Below, one piece after another: positions 34,030 to 43,381 of a stretch of 64,000 bases of DNA. Position 1 is the first letter of the stretch. Every line of letters begins with the position of its first letter. This stretch comes from JAGWRI01 sp035700805 (GTDB lineage: Bacteria > Gemmatimonadota > Gemmatimonadetes > Gemmatimonadales > Gemmatimonadaceae), in assembly GCA_035700805.1 (NCBI GenBank), contig DASSOG010000046.1, positions 6,429 to 70,428 of the forward strand, given 5' to 3'. The notes under the pieces were generated by a model. The model was given only the letters and a program-made list of their open reading frames with translations. It was not told where the DNA came from and searched no databases. Made by a program: the position numbers and the translations under genes.

Positions 34030-35045
34030 GGGCACCTGTGGTCTCCAACACGTCCACCTCCGTGGTCACCATTGAGCGCTTCATCATTGAACAGGAACAC
34101 CTGCACCCCGAGGCGAGCGGGGACCTGTCCAACATCCTCTACGACCTGGCGCTGGCGGGCAAGATGATTGCCAACAAGGTGCGCAATGCCGGGCTGGTGG
34201 ACATCCTCGGGTCGGCACACACGGAGAATGTGCAGGGTGAGATCCAGCAGAAGCTGGACCTGTTTGCGCACGAGACCATCGTGAAGGCCATGGACCACAC
34301 GGGGCGGCTGGCCGCCATGGCGTCGGAGGAGTCGGAGCAGATCATTCCCATTCCGCGGGAGTTCCGCACCGGCAAGTACACCCTGCTGTTCGACCCGCTG
34401 GATGGCTCGTCGAACATCGACGTGAACGTGCCGGTGGGGACCATCTTCTCGGTGCTGCCCCGCGTCTCGCCCGGGCGCGATGGCACGCTGGCCGACATGC
34501 TGCAGCCGGGACGCCGGCAGGCCGCCGCCGGCTACGTGATTTACGGGTCGAGCACGATGCTGGTGTACACCACGGGGCAGGGCGCCCACGGCTTCACGCT
34601 GGATCCGTCCATTGGCGAGTTCCTGCTCTCGCACCCCAACATCCGCATCCCGGAGAAGGCGCGCTATCTCTCGGTGAACGATTCCTATTCCGGCCTGTGG
34701 GATGATCGTGTGCGCACGCTGATGCGCCAGTACCGGGGGCTGGAGGGTGGCCACGATCCGCTGAACATCCGGTACGTGGGCTCGCTCGTGGCGGACTTCC
34801 ACCGGAACCTGCTGGGGGGCGGCATCTTCGCGTATCCACGCAACACCAAGTCCCCCACGGGAAAGCTGCGCCTCCTTTACGAGGCCAATCCCCTGGCATT
34901 CATTGTGGATCAGGCCGGTGGGACCGCCAGCGACGGGACGACGCCCATCCTGGACCTGCAGCCCGCGGAGCTCCACCAGCGCACGCCACTGTACATCGGC
35001 AGCCGGCGGGAAGTGGAGATGGCGGAGGCCGCGCTGCGGGGCTGA
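34026..35045 (+). CDS. fbp: Fructose-1,6-bisphosphatase, class I
   Basis: A 339-residue gluconeogenic phosphatase releasing phosphate from fructose 1,6-bisphosphate. The metal and phosphate site LFDPLDGSSNIDVNVPVGT is intact, MASEESEQ supplies the upstream metal-binding Glu, and YIGSRREVEMAE closes the protein as in other class I enzymes. GTG 34026 overlaps the comEC stop; GTG 34038 is a possible later start. The N-terminal AMP-site region (TIERFIIEQEHLHPEASGD) has diverged. It is coupled to a competence gene rather than to sugar metabolism genes. Confidence 0.95.
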   Translation: MRAPVVSNTSTSVVTIERFIIEQEHLHPEASGDLSNILYDLALAGKMIANKVRNAGLVDILGSAHTENVQGEIQQKLDLFAHETIVKAMDHTGRLAAMASEESEQIIPIPREFRTGKYTLLFDPLDGSSNIDVNVPVGTIFSVLPRVSPGRDGTLADMLQPGRRQAAAGYVIYGSSTMLVYTTGQGAHGFTLDPSIGEFLLSHPNIRIPEKARYLSVNDSYSGLWDDRVRTLMRQYRGLEGGHDPLNIRYVGSLVADFHRNLLGGGIFAYPRNTKSPTGKLRLLYEANPLAFIVDQAGGTASDGTTPILDLQPAELHQRTPLYIGSRREVEMAEAALRG

Positions 35046-35118
35046 GGCGACCGTCCCGCGTCGGGACCGTCGGTCGCCGACTGCCGTTCACCCGATCGCC
35101 TTCACTTCCGGTCCGCTC

Positions 35119-36714
35119 ATGGCCAACGACGAATTTCAGTCCCCCGCCGGCATTCCCATTCCACCGGTCGTGCGGCCCCCCGACGTCGCGCCCGACTACG
35201 CGGCGGCGCTCGGCGATCCCGGTCAATTTCCGTACACGCGCGGCATCCAGCCCGACATGTACCGCGGACGCCTCTGGACCATGCGTCAGTACGCGGGGTT
35301 CGGCACGGCGGCGGAGACCAATGCGCGGTTCCGGCTGCTGCTGGAGGCCGGGCAGACCGGTCTCTCCGTGGCGTTCGACCTGCCCACGCAGATGGGCATT
35401 GATTCCGACTCGCCGCGAGCCGTGGGTGAAGTGGGGCGCGTGGGCGTGGCCATCGACACGGTGGATGACATGCACACGCTCCTGGCCGACCTGCCGCTGG
35501 ATCGCGTGTCCACGTCCATGACCATCAACGCCACGGCCTCCACGCTGCTGGCCATGTACCTCGTGGTGGCGGAGGAGCGGGGGATGTCGCGCGCCGCGCT
35601 CAGCGGCACGATCCAGAACGACATCCTCAAGGAATACGTGGCGCGTGGCACGTACATCTATCCGCCGGAACCCTCCCTGGCGCTCATTGCCGACGTCTTC
35701 CGGTTCTGCGAGGCGGAGGTGCCCAGGTGGAATCCGATATCCATTTCCGGCTACCACATGCGCGAAGCGGGCGCGACGGCGACGCAGGAACTCGCCTTCA
35801 CGCTGGCCAATGCCATGGAGTATGTGGCGCGGGCCATCGCCGCCGGGCTGGACGTCAACACCTTTGCGCCCAGGCTTTCCTATTTTTTTGCCGCGCACAA
35901 CGACCTGTTTGAGGAGGTGGCCAAGTTCCGCGCGGCCCGGCGCCTGTATGCGCGCCTCATGCGCGAGCGCTTTGGCGCCGACGACCGCAGTTGCCGCCTG
36001 CGCTTTCACACCCAGACGGGCGGCGTGACGCTGCAGGCGCAGCAGCCACTGAACAACGTGGTGCGCGTGGCCATCCAGGCCCTGTCGGCCGTGCTGGGCG
36101 GGACGCAGTCGCTGCACACCAACGGATACGACGAGGCGCTGGCGCTTCCCACCGGGCAGGCTGCCACGCTCGCCGTGCGCACGCAGCAGGTCATTGCGTA
36201 CGAGTCCGGCGCCGCGTCCACGGCGGATCCGCTGGCCGGGAGTTACCACGTGGAACGGCTCACCGACGAGTTGGAGGCGCGCGCCACGGCATTGCTCCAG
36301 CAGGTGGATGCCCTGGGCGGCGCGGCCCGTGCCATCGATGCCCGGTTCTACCAGGACGAGATTGCCCGCAGTGCGTATGAGTTCCAGCTGGCGGTGGAGC
36401 ACGGCAGGACCACGGTGGTGGGCGTCAACAAGTTTGCGGACGACACGCCAGTGCCGGTGATTCCCACGCCGGACTATTCGGAGCTGGAGCGCGAGCAGGC
36501 GGCCCGGGTGCGCGCGGCGCGATCGGGGCGGGCGCCCGGCCCGGTGCAGGGTGCGCTCGACGGGATCCGGGCGGCGGCGCCGGCCTACGCCACGCCCGGT
36601 GCGCCCGTGGAGTCGCTCATGCCATGGATCATCCAGGCGGTGCGGGCCCGCGCGACCGTGGGGGAAATTTCGGACGCCCTCCGTTCGGTGTGGGGGGAAT
36701 TCCGGGCGTCGTAA
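35119..36714 (+). CDS. Methylmalonyl-CoA mutase-type acyl-CoA mutase, large subunit without B12-binding domain
   Basis: A 531-residue TIM-barrel catalytic subunit. Family hallmarks are YTRGIQPDMYRGRLWTMRQY, SVAFDLPTQMGIDSD, RFHTQTGGVTLQAQQPLNN and GGTQSLHTNGYDEALALPT; QTGG and the Tyr/His residues lie around the substrate carbonyl. The C-terminal B12-binding domain (DxHxxG) of one-chain mutases is missing. The cobalamin-binding small subunit must therefore be a separate gene, not found in this window. Substrate could be methylmalonyl-, isobutyryl-, ethylmalonyl- or 2-hydroxyisobutyryl-CoA; the sequence alone does not settle it. ATG 35119 is chosen at the start of homology. It lies 73 bases after fbp and ends its run. 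Confidence 0.9.
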   Translation: MANDEFQSPAGIPIPPVVRPPDVAPDYAAALGDPGQFPYTRGIQPDMYRGRLWTMRQYAGFGTAAETNARFRLLLEAGQTGLSVAFDLPTQMGIDSDSPRAVGEVGRVGVAIDTVDDMHTLLADLPLDRVSTSMTINATASTLLAMYLVVAEERGMSRAALSGTIQNDILKEYVARGTYIYPPEPSLALIADVFRFCEAEVPRWNPISISGYHMREAGATATQELAFTLANAMEYVARAIAAGLDVNTFAPRLSYFFAAHNDLFEEVAKFRAARRLYARLMRERFGADDRSCRLRFHTQTGGVTLQAQQPLNNVVRVAIQALSAVLGGTQSLHTNGYDEALALPTGQAATLAVRTQQVIAYESGAASTADPLAGSYHVERLTDELEARATALLQQVDALGGAARAIDARFYQDEIARSAYEFQLAVEHGRTTVVGVNKFADDTPVPVIPTPDYSELEREQAARVRAARSGRAPGPVQGALDGIRAAAPAYATPGAPVESLMPWIIQAVRARATVGEISDALRSVWGEFRAS

Positions 36715-36728
36715 CCGCGTTTCGTCCC

Positions 36729-36757
36729 TTGAACGCGGGTTGTGCGACGGCTAGCTT
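36729..36757 (+). promoter_or_regulatory. Promoter of the fmdB-argS run
   Basis: TTGAAC at 36729-36734, a 17-base spacer, and TAGCTT at 36752-36757, 23 bases before the ATG at 36781. It begins the long collinear run that extends to ptsI. Confidence 0.55.
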
Positions 36758-36780
36758 TCCATGGTCTAAGTACCCAAGCA

Positions 36781-37086
36781 ATGCCTACTTACGAGTATCG
36801 CTGCGCGAACGGGCATGAGTTCGAGCAGTTCTACCGAACCATCAGCGGGTCCAAGCACTCCCTTCCGTGTCCGACGTGCGGCCTTGTGGCTGAACGGCTG
36901 GTCTCGGGCGGGGCCGGCTTGCTGTTCAAGGGTTCGGGATTCTACGTCACCGACTACGGCAAGGGCTCCCATGCGGATCGCGGTGACTCCGGCGCGGCCA
37001 AGCCCGCCCCCGCGGCCCCCGCGGTACCTGCGGCCGCCGCGGCCAAGGGCAGCGACGCCAGCACACCTTCCAAGAAAACTGATTGA
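36781..37086 (+). CDS. FmdB-family zinc ribbon protein
   Basis: A 101-residue protein whose first 45 residues form the FmdB/CxxC zinc ribbon: MPTYEYRCANGHEFEQFYR supplies the first Cys, and SLPCPTCG the CxxC pair. A short conserved LFKGSGFYVTDYGKGS follows, as in many family members. The rest is an Ala/Pro/Lys-rich disordered tail. The family is named from a formamidase operon but its molecular role is unknown. The start has no Shine-Dalgarno sequence. Its TGA overlaps the argS ATG by one base. Confidence 0.9.
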   Translation: MPTYEYRCANGHEFEQFYRTISGSKHSLPCPTCGLVAERLVSGGAGLLFKGSGFYVTDYGKGSHADRGDSGAAKPAPAAPAVPAAAAAKGSDASTPSKKTD

Positions 37087-38738
37087 TGTCCGCTGACCAG
37101 CGCCTCCGCGCCGAGCTCGTCCGCGCGGCGCGCACCCTCGGTGCGCCCGACGACGTGGAGCCCGTGCTCGAGCGCCCGCGGGATCCCGCGTTTGGCGACT
37201 GGGCCACCAATCTCGCCATGACGCTGGCCAGGCCGCTCGGCCGCAAGCCCCGTGACCTGGCGCAGCAGGTCATTGATGCCATGGACCTGGCGCGTGGCGG
37301 CGTGCAGTCCGCGGAGATCGCGGGCCCGGGGTTCATCAACTTTCGCGTACGCACCGACCTGGTGGGTGAAGGGTTGCTGGCGCTCGTCGCGGCGGGGGAT
37401 GACTACGGGCACAGCGACTCCGCCGCCGGCCAGGTGGTGAATGTCGAGTTCGTGTCCGCCAACCCCACCGGTCCGTTGCACGTGGGGCACGGGCGGCAGG
37501 CCGCGCTGGGTGACGCGATCTCCTCGCTGCTCGAGGCCACGGGCTGGCGCGTGACACGAGAGTTCTACTATAATGACGCCGGCGCGCAGATCATGAACCT
37601 GGCCCTCAGCGTCCAGGCGCGCATCGCGCAACTGCGGGGGCGTGACGTGGCGCTGCCCGAGGGCGGCTACCACGGCGATTACATCCGCGAGATCGCGCAG
37701 CGATACATCGACAGCGCGCCCGGCGACCCCGACGGCGCCGACCTGGACGCCGTGCGGCGGTTTGCCGTGCAGGAACTGCGCAAGGAGCAGGACCTGGACC
37801 TCCAGGCCTTTGGCGTGAAGTTTGCCGTGTACTTCCTGGAGTCGTCGCTGTACGCCGAGGGCCGGGTGGAGCGGACCATTCGCCAGCTGGTGGCCGCGGG
37901 CCACACCTACGAGCAGGACGGCGCCCTCTGGCTGCGCACCACCGACTTTGGCGACGACAAGGATCGCGTGATGCGTCGCAGCGCCGAGAAGGGCGGCGAG
38001 CCCACGTACTTTGTGCCGGACGTGGCATACCACGTGAGCAAGTGGGAGCGCGGCTTTCGCCGGGCCATCAACGTGCAGGGCGCCGACCATCACAGCACCG
38101 TCACGCGTGTGCGCGGCGGGCTGCAGGCGCTGCACCTGGGGATTCCCGAGGGATACCCGGAATACGTGCTGCACCAGATGGTGACCGTGCTGAAGGGCGG
38201 CGAGGAGGTGAAGATCTCCAAGCGCGCGGGCAGCTACGTCACGGTGCGGGACCTCATCGATGAAGTGGGCCGGGACGCCGTGCGCTACTTCTTCCTGATG
38301 CGCAAGGGCGATTCGCAGCTCCAGTTTGACGTGGACCTGGCGCGATCGCAGTCCGAGGAAAACCCGGTATACTACATCCAGATGGCGCACGCGCGCATGT
38401 GCGGCATCTTCCGCGTGGGTGAGATCGACCCGGCCACGGTGACGGGCGAGGGCGTGGATATGGCGCAGCTCGCGCGTCCCGAGGAAGGCGAGCTGATCAA
38501 GGCGCTGCTGGACTACCCCGCGCTCGTGGCCGGCGCCGCCGGCGCGCTCGAGCCGCACCGCGTGGCCACCTACCTGCACGATCTGGCGGGACGGGTCCAC
38601 TTGTGGTATCACACTTCGCACGTACTCGACGAGCCGGCGCCGCTCATGCGGGCCCGGCTCCTCCTGGCCCGCGCGTCGCAAGTGGTCTTGCGCAACGGCC
38701 TCACCCTGCTGGGTATCAACGCTCCGGAGCGCATGTGA
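37086..38738 (+). CDS. argS: Arginyl-tRNA synthetase
   Basis: A 550-residue class Ia synthetase charging tRNA-Arg. The N-terminal Add1 tRNA-binding domain is followed by the HIGH-type motif in ANPTGPLHVGHGRQAALGD. The KMSKS-equivalent site reads VKISKRAGSYVTV, so a canonical-looking KISKR is retained. The DALR anticodon-binding domain ends the protein with MRARLLLARASQVVLRNGLTLLGI. ATG 37086 overlaps the preceding stop codon; an in-frame TTG at 37083 is unlikely. Its own stop overlaps the GTG start of the kinase gene downstream. Confidence 0.96.
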   Translation: MSADQRLRAELVRAARTLGAPDDVEPVLERPRDPAFGDWATNLAMTLARPLGRKPRDLAQQVIDAMDLARGGVQSAEIAGPGFINFRVRTDLVGEGLLALVAAGDDYGHSDSAAGQVVNVEFVSANPTGPLHVGHGRQAALGDAISSLLEATGWRVTREFYYNDAGAQIMNLALSVQARIAQLRGRDVALPEGGYHGDYIREIAQRYIDSAPGDPDGADLDAVRRFAVQELRKEQDLDLQAFGVKFAVYFLESSLYAEGRVERTIRQLVAAGHTYEQDGALWLRTTDFGDDKDRVMRRSAEKGGEPTYFVPDVAYHVSKWERGFRRAINVQGADHHSTVTRVRGGLQALHLGIPEGYPEYVLHQMVTVLKGGEEVKISKRAGSYVTVRDLIDEVGRDAVRYFFLMRKGDSQLQFDVDLARSQSEENPVYYIQMAHARMCGIFRVGEIDPATVTGEGVDMAQLARPEEGELIKALLDYPALVAGAAGALEPHRVATYLHDLAGRVHLWYHTSHVLDEPAPLMRARLLLARASQVVLRNGLTLLGINAPERM

Positions 38739-39658
38739 AACAGGCCGTGCTGGTGGTGGGGTCCGTGGCCCTCGATTCCGTGGAAACGCCGTTTGGCAAG
38801 GCCGATAACGTCATCGGCGGATCGGCCAACTACTTCTCGGCCGCGGCCAGTCACCTGGCGTCGGTGCAGGTGGTGGGCGTGGTGGGCAATGACTACCCCA
38901 TGCACCGCCTGCAGCCGCTCATCGCGCGCGGCGTGGATTTTGCCGGCGTGGAGACGGCCGACGGCCCGTCGTTCCGCTGGCGCGGCCGCTACCGCCACGA
39001 CCTGAACGTGGCCGAGACGCTGGAGACGCACCTGGGGGTGTTCTCCAACTTCAGTCCGCGCATTCCAGCACAATTTCGGAATGCGCCCTTCGTGTTCCTG
39101 GGTAACATCGACCCGCGGCTCCAGCTCGACGTGCTGCAGCAGGTGAACAAGCCGAAGCTGGTGGCGTGTGACACGATGAATTTCTGGATCGAGAGCCGGC
39201 GACCGGAGCTGTTGCGGCTGCTCCAGCACGTGGATGCCATTACGCTCAACGACGGCGAGGCGCGGCAGCTCACGGAGCAGGCCAACCTGGTGCGGGCGGC
39301 GCGGTGGATCATGGACCACGGGCCCAAGCTGGTCATCATCAAGAAAGGCGAACATGGCGCGTTCATGTTCACGCCCACCTCCGTGTTCTTCGCGCCGGCG
39401 TACCCGCTGGACGAGGTGTTTGACCCCACGGGCGCCGGCGACTCCTTTGCCGGCGGCTTCATGGGCTACCTGGCACACACGGGCGAGGTGTCCGAGCCCA
39501 ACCTGCGGCGCGCCGTAATTTACGGCAGCGCCATGGGCTCCTTTGCCGTGGAGAAGTTCTCGGTGGAGCGACTGCTCGAAATCGAGGCCTCCGACGTGGA
39601 CCGTCGCGTGCGCGACTTCCACGAGCTCGTCGCGTTCGAGGCGGACCTGCTCACATGA
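38735..39658 (+). CDS. PfkB/ribokinase-family sugar or nucleoside kinase
   Basis: A 307-residue ribokinase-fold kinase. N-terminal GSVALDSVETPFGKADNVIGG and GGSANYFSAAASHL, the ATP-side DPTGAGDSFAGGFMGYL with the catalytic base at Asp236, and LVIIKKGEHGAFMF are all in place. The start is GTG 38735, overlapping the argS stop. The substrate cannot be fixed; similar genes are often annotated as adenosine-kinase-like or sugar kinase. Placement directly before purM is compatible with a nucleoside or ribose substrate, but this is only context. Confidence 0.88.
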   Translation: MKQAVLVVGSVALDSVETPFGKADNVIGGSANYFSAAASHLASVQVVGVVGNDYPMHRLQPLIARGVDFAGVETADGPSFRWRGRYRHDLNVAETLETHLGVFSNFSPRIPAQFRNAPFVFLGNIDPRLQLDVLQQVNKPKLVACDTMNFWIESRRPELLRLLQHVDAITLNDGEARQLTEQANLVRAARWIMDHGPKLVIIKKGEHGAFMFTPTSVFFAPAYPLDEVFDPTGAGDSFAGGFMGYLAHTGEVSEPNLRRAVIYGSAMGSFAVEKFSVERLLEIEASDVDRRVRDFHELVAFEADLLT

Positions 39659-40704
39659 GCGACGCCCCGCTGGACTACCGCTCGGCGGGGGTGGACATCG
39701 ACGCGGCCGACGATGCCAAGCATCGCATCGGAAAGCTGGTTGCATCGACCATGACGGCCGGCGCCCGGGGCAAGTTCGGCGGGTTCGGCGGCATGTTCCG
39801 CGTACCATCCGGATTCCGGAATCCCGTGCTCGTGTCCAGCGCCGACGGGGTGGGCACCAAGATCAGGGTGGCCATCGAGGCCGATCGCCACGACACCATC
39901 GGGCACGACCTGGTGAACCATTGCGTGAACGACATCCTGGTGCAGGGGGCGCGGCCGCTCTTCTTCCTGGACTACGTCGCGTTTGGCGCGCTGGTGCCCC
40001 GGGTGGTGGAGGCCGTGGTGGCGGGCGTCGCCGCCGGCTGTCGCGAGAATGGATGCGCGCTGGTGGGCGGTGAGACCGCCGAGATGCCCGGGGTCTATAC
40101 GCCGCCCGACTACGACCTGGCCGGGTTCATCGTGGGGTGCGTGGAAGAGGACCAGATCCTCGGGCCCGAGCGCGTGCGCGAGGGCGACGTGCTGGTGGGG
40201 CTGCCCAGCAGCGGACTGCACACCAATGGCTACTCGCTGGCGCGCCGCATCGTGGCCGATCGCCTGAAACTCGGCGTCCACGATCCGTTCCCCGGCGAAG
40301 ATGCCTCGGTGGGCGACGTGCTGCTGCGGATCCACCGCTCGTACCTGGCGGCGCTGAGTCCCGTGCTGCAGCAGGTGCGTGCCATGGCGCACATCACGGG
40401 CGGCGGAATTCCCGGCAACCTGAATCGCGCGCTCCCCGACCATCTGGACGCGGAAGTGGACGCGCGAAGCTGGCATGTCCCCAATGTGTTTCGGCAGTTG
40501 CAACACGCGGGGGACGTGCCGGGTACGGAGATGTTGCGGGCCTTCAACCTGGGCGTCGGCATGGTGGTCATTGCCGCGCCTGAGCACGTGGACGCCGTGC
40601 TGGCGGCGAGCGCCAAGGCGGGCCTCACGGGCTGGCAACTCGGTCGCGTCGTGCGCGGTGGCGGCAAGGTGCAGGTTCACCATCTGGAGGATCTATGGGC
40701 GTGA
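39655..40704 (+). CDS. purM: Phosphoribosylformylglycinamidine cyclo-ligase (AIR synthetase)
   Basis: A 349-residue purine biosynthesis enzyme that closes the imidazole ring using ATP. Typical segments are LVSSADGVGTKIRVA, GHDLVNHCVNDILVQGARPLFFLDY, ALVGGETAEMPGVY, GLPSSGLHTNGYSLARRI and HITGGGIPGNLNRALP. ATG 39655 overlaps the kinase stop (ATGA). It overlaps the next start by ten bases. No other pur genes are in the window. Confidence 0.96.
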   Translation: MSDAPLDYRSAGVDIDAADDAKHRIGKLVASTMTAGARGKFGGFGGMFRVPSGFRNPVLVSSADGVGTKIRVAIEADRHDTIGHDLVNHCVNDILVQGARPLFFLDYVAFGALVPRVVEAVVAGVAAGCRENGCALVGGETAEMPGVYTPPDYDLAGFIVGCVEEDQILGPERVREGDVLVGLPSSGLHTNGYSLARRIVADRLKLGVHDPFPGEDASVGDVLLRIHRSYLAALSPVLQQVRAMAHITGGGIPGNLNRALPDHLDAEVDARSWHVPNVFRQLQHAGDVPGTEMLRAFNLGVGMVVIAAPEHVDAVLAASAKAGLTGWQLGRVVRGGGKVQVHHLEDLWA

Positions 40705-41690
40705 AGCATTGGCTGGTCGGCATGGTGGCGGTGTGCATTCCGTCGGCAGCGGCGGTGGCCCAGGCCCCGCAGTGCACGGGGCAGGCGCAGGTGCAGGTTC
40801 GCGACGCGTGCCAGCTGGCCGTGGATCTCTTTCAGTACATGGCGCCGCAACTGGGTACGGCGGTCGCGGGCGGCAACGCGACGCTGGGGCAGGGCGGCAC
40901 GCTGGGTGGGCTGGGCCACTTCACGGTTGGTGTGCGTGCAAACGTGGTGGATGGCACGCTGCCGCAACTGGACCAGGTGACGCCGAGCACCACGGGCATC
41001 CCGGCTCCTCGGCAGATCCCGACCACGGACCATCAGCCGCTGCCCATGCCGGTGGTGGACGCGGCCATCGGCGTGTTCAAGGGGTTTCCCCTGGGGCTCA
41101 CGAATGTGGGCGGCGTGGACCTGCTGCTGGATGCCGCGTACATCCCGACCGTCACCACCAGTGAAGTGAGCCTCCGCACGCCGAACGGCTCGTTGAAGTT
41201 CGGATACGGCGTGCGGCTGGGCCTGCTGCAGGAATCGTTTGCCATTCCGGGCGTCTCCGTCACGTACCTCAAGCGGGACCTGCCGAAGGTCACGCTGGCG
41301 AGCAACAGCGTCTCGGGCGCGACGCAGGATTCCCTGTCCATCCAGGACTTCTCGGTGGCCACCAGCGCGTGGCGCGTCGTGGCCAGCAAGGGCTTCCTCT
41401 TCATCAACCTGGCGGCCGGCGTGGGCCAGGACAAATACTCGCAGTCGGCCACCATCAGCACGACGGTGCGGAACTCCGGGATCACCTACGGGTCGGGGAC
41501 GTTCGGCGTCGGGCAGGACGTGACGCGCACCAACATGTTCCTGGACCTCTCGTTCAACATCCTGATGCTGAAGGTGGTGGGTGAGGTGGGGCAGGTGTCG
41601 GGCGGGACCATCCCGGTGTATAACAATTTCAGCAAGGAAGCGGATGCCTCGCGGCTCTACGGATCGCTGGGGCTTCGGCTGTCCTTCTAG
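40695..41690 (+). CDS. Secreted or outer-membrane protein of unknown function
   Basis: A 331-residue exported protein. GGAGG at 40686-40690 lies inside the end of purM, with ATG 40695 and GTG 40701 both usable. The signal peptide is WLVGMVAVCIPSAAAVA, then QAPQCTG. The mature protein has alternating strands with Gly and aromatic residues (GHFTVGVRANVVDG, FGYGVRLGLLQESFAIPG, MFLDLSFNILMLKVVGEVGQ) and ends SLGLRLSF with a terminal Phe, typical of an outer-membrane barrel. No family is recognised. It sits between purM and ribD, which encode unrelated cytoplasmic enzymes. Confidence 0.7.
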   Translation: MGVKHWLVGMVAVCIPSAAAVAQAPQCTGQAQVQVRDACQLAVDLFQYMAPQLGTAVAGGNATLGQGGTLGGLGHFTVGVRANVVDGTLPQLDQVTPSTTGIPAPRQIPTTDHQPLPMPVVDAAIGVFKGFPLGLTNVGGVDLLLDAAYIPTVTTSEVSLRTPNGSLKFGYGVRLGLLQESFAIPGVSVTYLKRDLPKVTLASNSVSGATQDSLSIQDFSVATSAWRVVASKGFLFINLAAGVGQDKYSQSATISTTVRNSGITYGSGTFGVGQDVTRTNMFLDLSFNILMLKVVGEVGQVSGGTIPVYNNFSKEADASRLYGSLGLRLSF

Positions 41691-41693
41691 CGG

Positions 41694-42782
41694 GTGAACA
41701 CGCGCGACGACTCGGCGCACATGCGCCGGGCGTTGGACCTGGCCCGGCGTGGCTGGGGGCAGGTGGCGCCGAACCCCATGGTTGGTGCCGTCCTGGTCCG
41801 CGATGGCCAGGTGGTGGCGGAGGGTTTTCACGCCCGCTACGGGGAAGCGCACGCCGAGGCGGCGGCGCTGGCCGTGGCCGGGGACGCGGCGCGTGGCGCC
41901 ACGCTGTATGCCACGCTCGAGCCGTGCACGCACCAGGGCCGCACGCCCCCGTGCGCGGACGCCATCGTGGCGGCTGGCGTGCGGCGCGTGGTGATTGCCG
42001 TGCGCGACCCGAATCCCGTGGCCGCGGGTGGCGTGGCGCGCCTGAGGGCGGCCGGCATTGCCGTGGACGTTGGCGAGGGCGAAGCGGACGCGCGGGAATT
42101 GAATGCGGCATTCTTCCATCGGTTTGCGCACCCGGAGCGCCCGTTTGTCACGCTCAAGCTCGCGACCTCGGCGGACGGCGCCATTGCGGGCGCTGATCGC
42201 GCGGTGCGCGCGCGCCTCACGGGCGAGGCCGCCGATCGTGACGTGCACCATCTGCGCGCCGGGGTGGATGCCATTGCCGTGGGCATCGGCACCGTGCTCG
42301 CCGATGACCCGCGCCTGACCGTGCGGCTGGTGGAGGCCCCGCGCGTGGCGCCCACCCGGGTGGTGTTTGATTCCGCGCTCCGGCTGCCGCCGGATTCCCT
42401 GCTGGCGCGCACCGCGCGCGAGGTGCCCGTGCTGCTCGTGGCGGGCGAGCCCGACGTGGAACGCGCCCGCCGGCTGGAGCGGCTGGGGGTGACGATCCTT
42501 TCCGCGCGGACGCTGCCGGACGCTTTGCGGGCGCTGGCCCGCGCGGGGTTCACGTCGCTGCTGGTGGAGGGCGGGGCGCGGCTGGCCGGGAGTTTCCTGA
42601 CGGGCGCCCTCGTGGACCGGCTGGTTATCTTTCGGGCGCCGGTGGTACTGGGGGCGGGGGCGCTCGATGCCTTTGCCCATATACCCCGGGGCGATGCCGA
42701 ACGCCTGCGCCAATTGCCGGTGCTCGAACGTCGGGTACTGGGCGACGACATCGTGACGACTTATTCGCTGGGAGCGACCTAG
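41694..42782 (+). CDS. ribD: Riboflavin biosynthesis deaminase/reductase
   Basis: A 362-residue bifunctional enzyme for the second and third steps of riboflavin synthesis. The N-terminal zinc deaminase has GEAHAEAAALA (His ligand, catalytic Glu) and TLEPCTHQGRTPPCADAI (two Cys ligands). The C-terminal NADPH reductase starts RPFVTLKLATSADG and contains GIGTVLADDPRLTVR and LLVEGGARLAGSFL. GTG 41694 lies three bases after the previous stop. It opens the rib block, in which every gene overlaps or abuts the next. Confidence 0.96.
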   Translation: MNTRDDSAHMRRALDLARRGWGQVAPNPMVGAVLVRDGQVVAEGFHARYGEAHAEAAALAVAGDAARGATLYATLEPCTHQGRTPPCADAIVAAGVRRVVIAVRDPNPVAAGGVARLRAAGIAVDVGEGEADARELNAAFFHRFAHPERPFVTLKLATSADGAIAGADRAVRARLTGEAADRDVHHLRAGVDAIAVGIGTVLADDPRLTVRLVEAPRVAPTRVVFDSALRLPPDSLLARTAREVPVLLVAGEPDVERARRLERLGVTILSARTLPDALRALARAGFTSLLVEGGARLAGSFLTGALVDRLVIFRAPVVLGAGALDAFAHIPRGDAERLRQLPVLERRVLGDDIVTTYSLGAT

Positions 42783-43381
42783 TGTTCAGCGGGCTGGTTG
42801 ACAGCATCGGGACGGTGGAGACGGAAGCCGACACGCCGGCGGGGCGGGAGCTTCGCATTGCGTGCGATTACCCGGACCTCACGGATGGCGAGAGCGTCGC
42901 GGTGAATGGCGCGTGCCTCACGGTGCGCGCCCATGGTCCCGGCTGGTTCACCGTCGCCGCCATTGGTCCCACGCGGGACCGCACGACGGTCGGCTCGTGG
43001 GCGCCGGGCACCCGCGTCAACCTGGAGCGCGCCCTCCGGATGGGCGATCGGCTGGGCGGGCACATGGTGCTGGGCCATGTGGATGGCGTGGCGCAGGTGA
43101 CCGCGGTGGAACGGGCGGGCGATGCGCGCCTGCTGGACCTTGCCCTGCCGCCGGGACTCGGGGATCTTATGGTCCCGCACGGCTCGCTCGCGCTGGACGG
43201 CGTCAGCCTCACGGTGAACGCCATCCTGGCCGGCGACGCGGTGCAGGTATCGCTCATTGAGTATACGCTCCGCCACACGACACTGGGCGCGCTGCACGCG
43301 GGTTCGCTGGCGCACGTGGAGGCGGACCTGATCGGGAAATATGTCCAGCGCGTGACGCTGGCCTCTCGGGTGCTTGCATGA
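42782..43381 (+). CDS. ribE: Riboflavin synthase, alpha chain
   Basis: A 199-residue trimeric enzyme that dismutates two lumazine molecules to riboflavin. Two internally repeated lumazine-binding barrels are visible: MFSGLVDSIGTV with VAVNGACLTV in the first, and GGHMVLGHVDGVAQV with LALDGVSLTVNAI in the second. GTG 42782 shares a base with the ribD stop. The stop overlaps the ribBA start. Confidence 0.96.
   Translation: MFSGLVDSIGTVETEADTPAGRELRIACDYPDLTDGESVAVNGACLTVRAHGPGWFTVAAIGPTRDRTTVGSWAPGTRVNLERALRMGDRLGGHMVLGHVDGVAQVTAVERAGDARLLDLALPPGLGDLMVPHGSLALDGVSLTVNAILAGDAVQVSLIEYTLRHTTLGALHAGSLAHVEADLIGKYVQRVTLASRVLA

Noticed and set aside
41600..41700. FMN riboswitch upstream of the rib genes
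   Set aside because: ribD follows the preceding gene by three bases and no RFN element sequence is present there.
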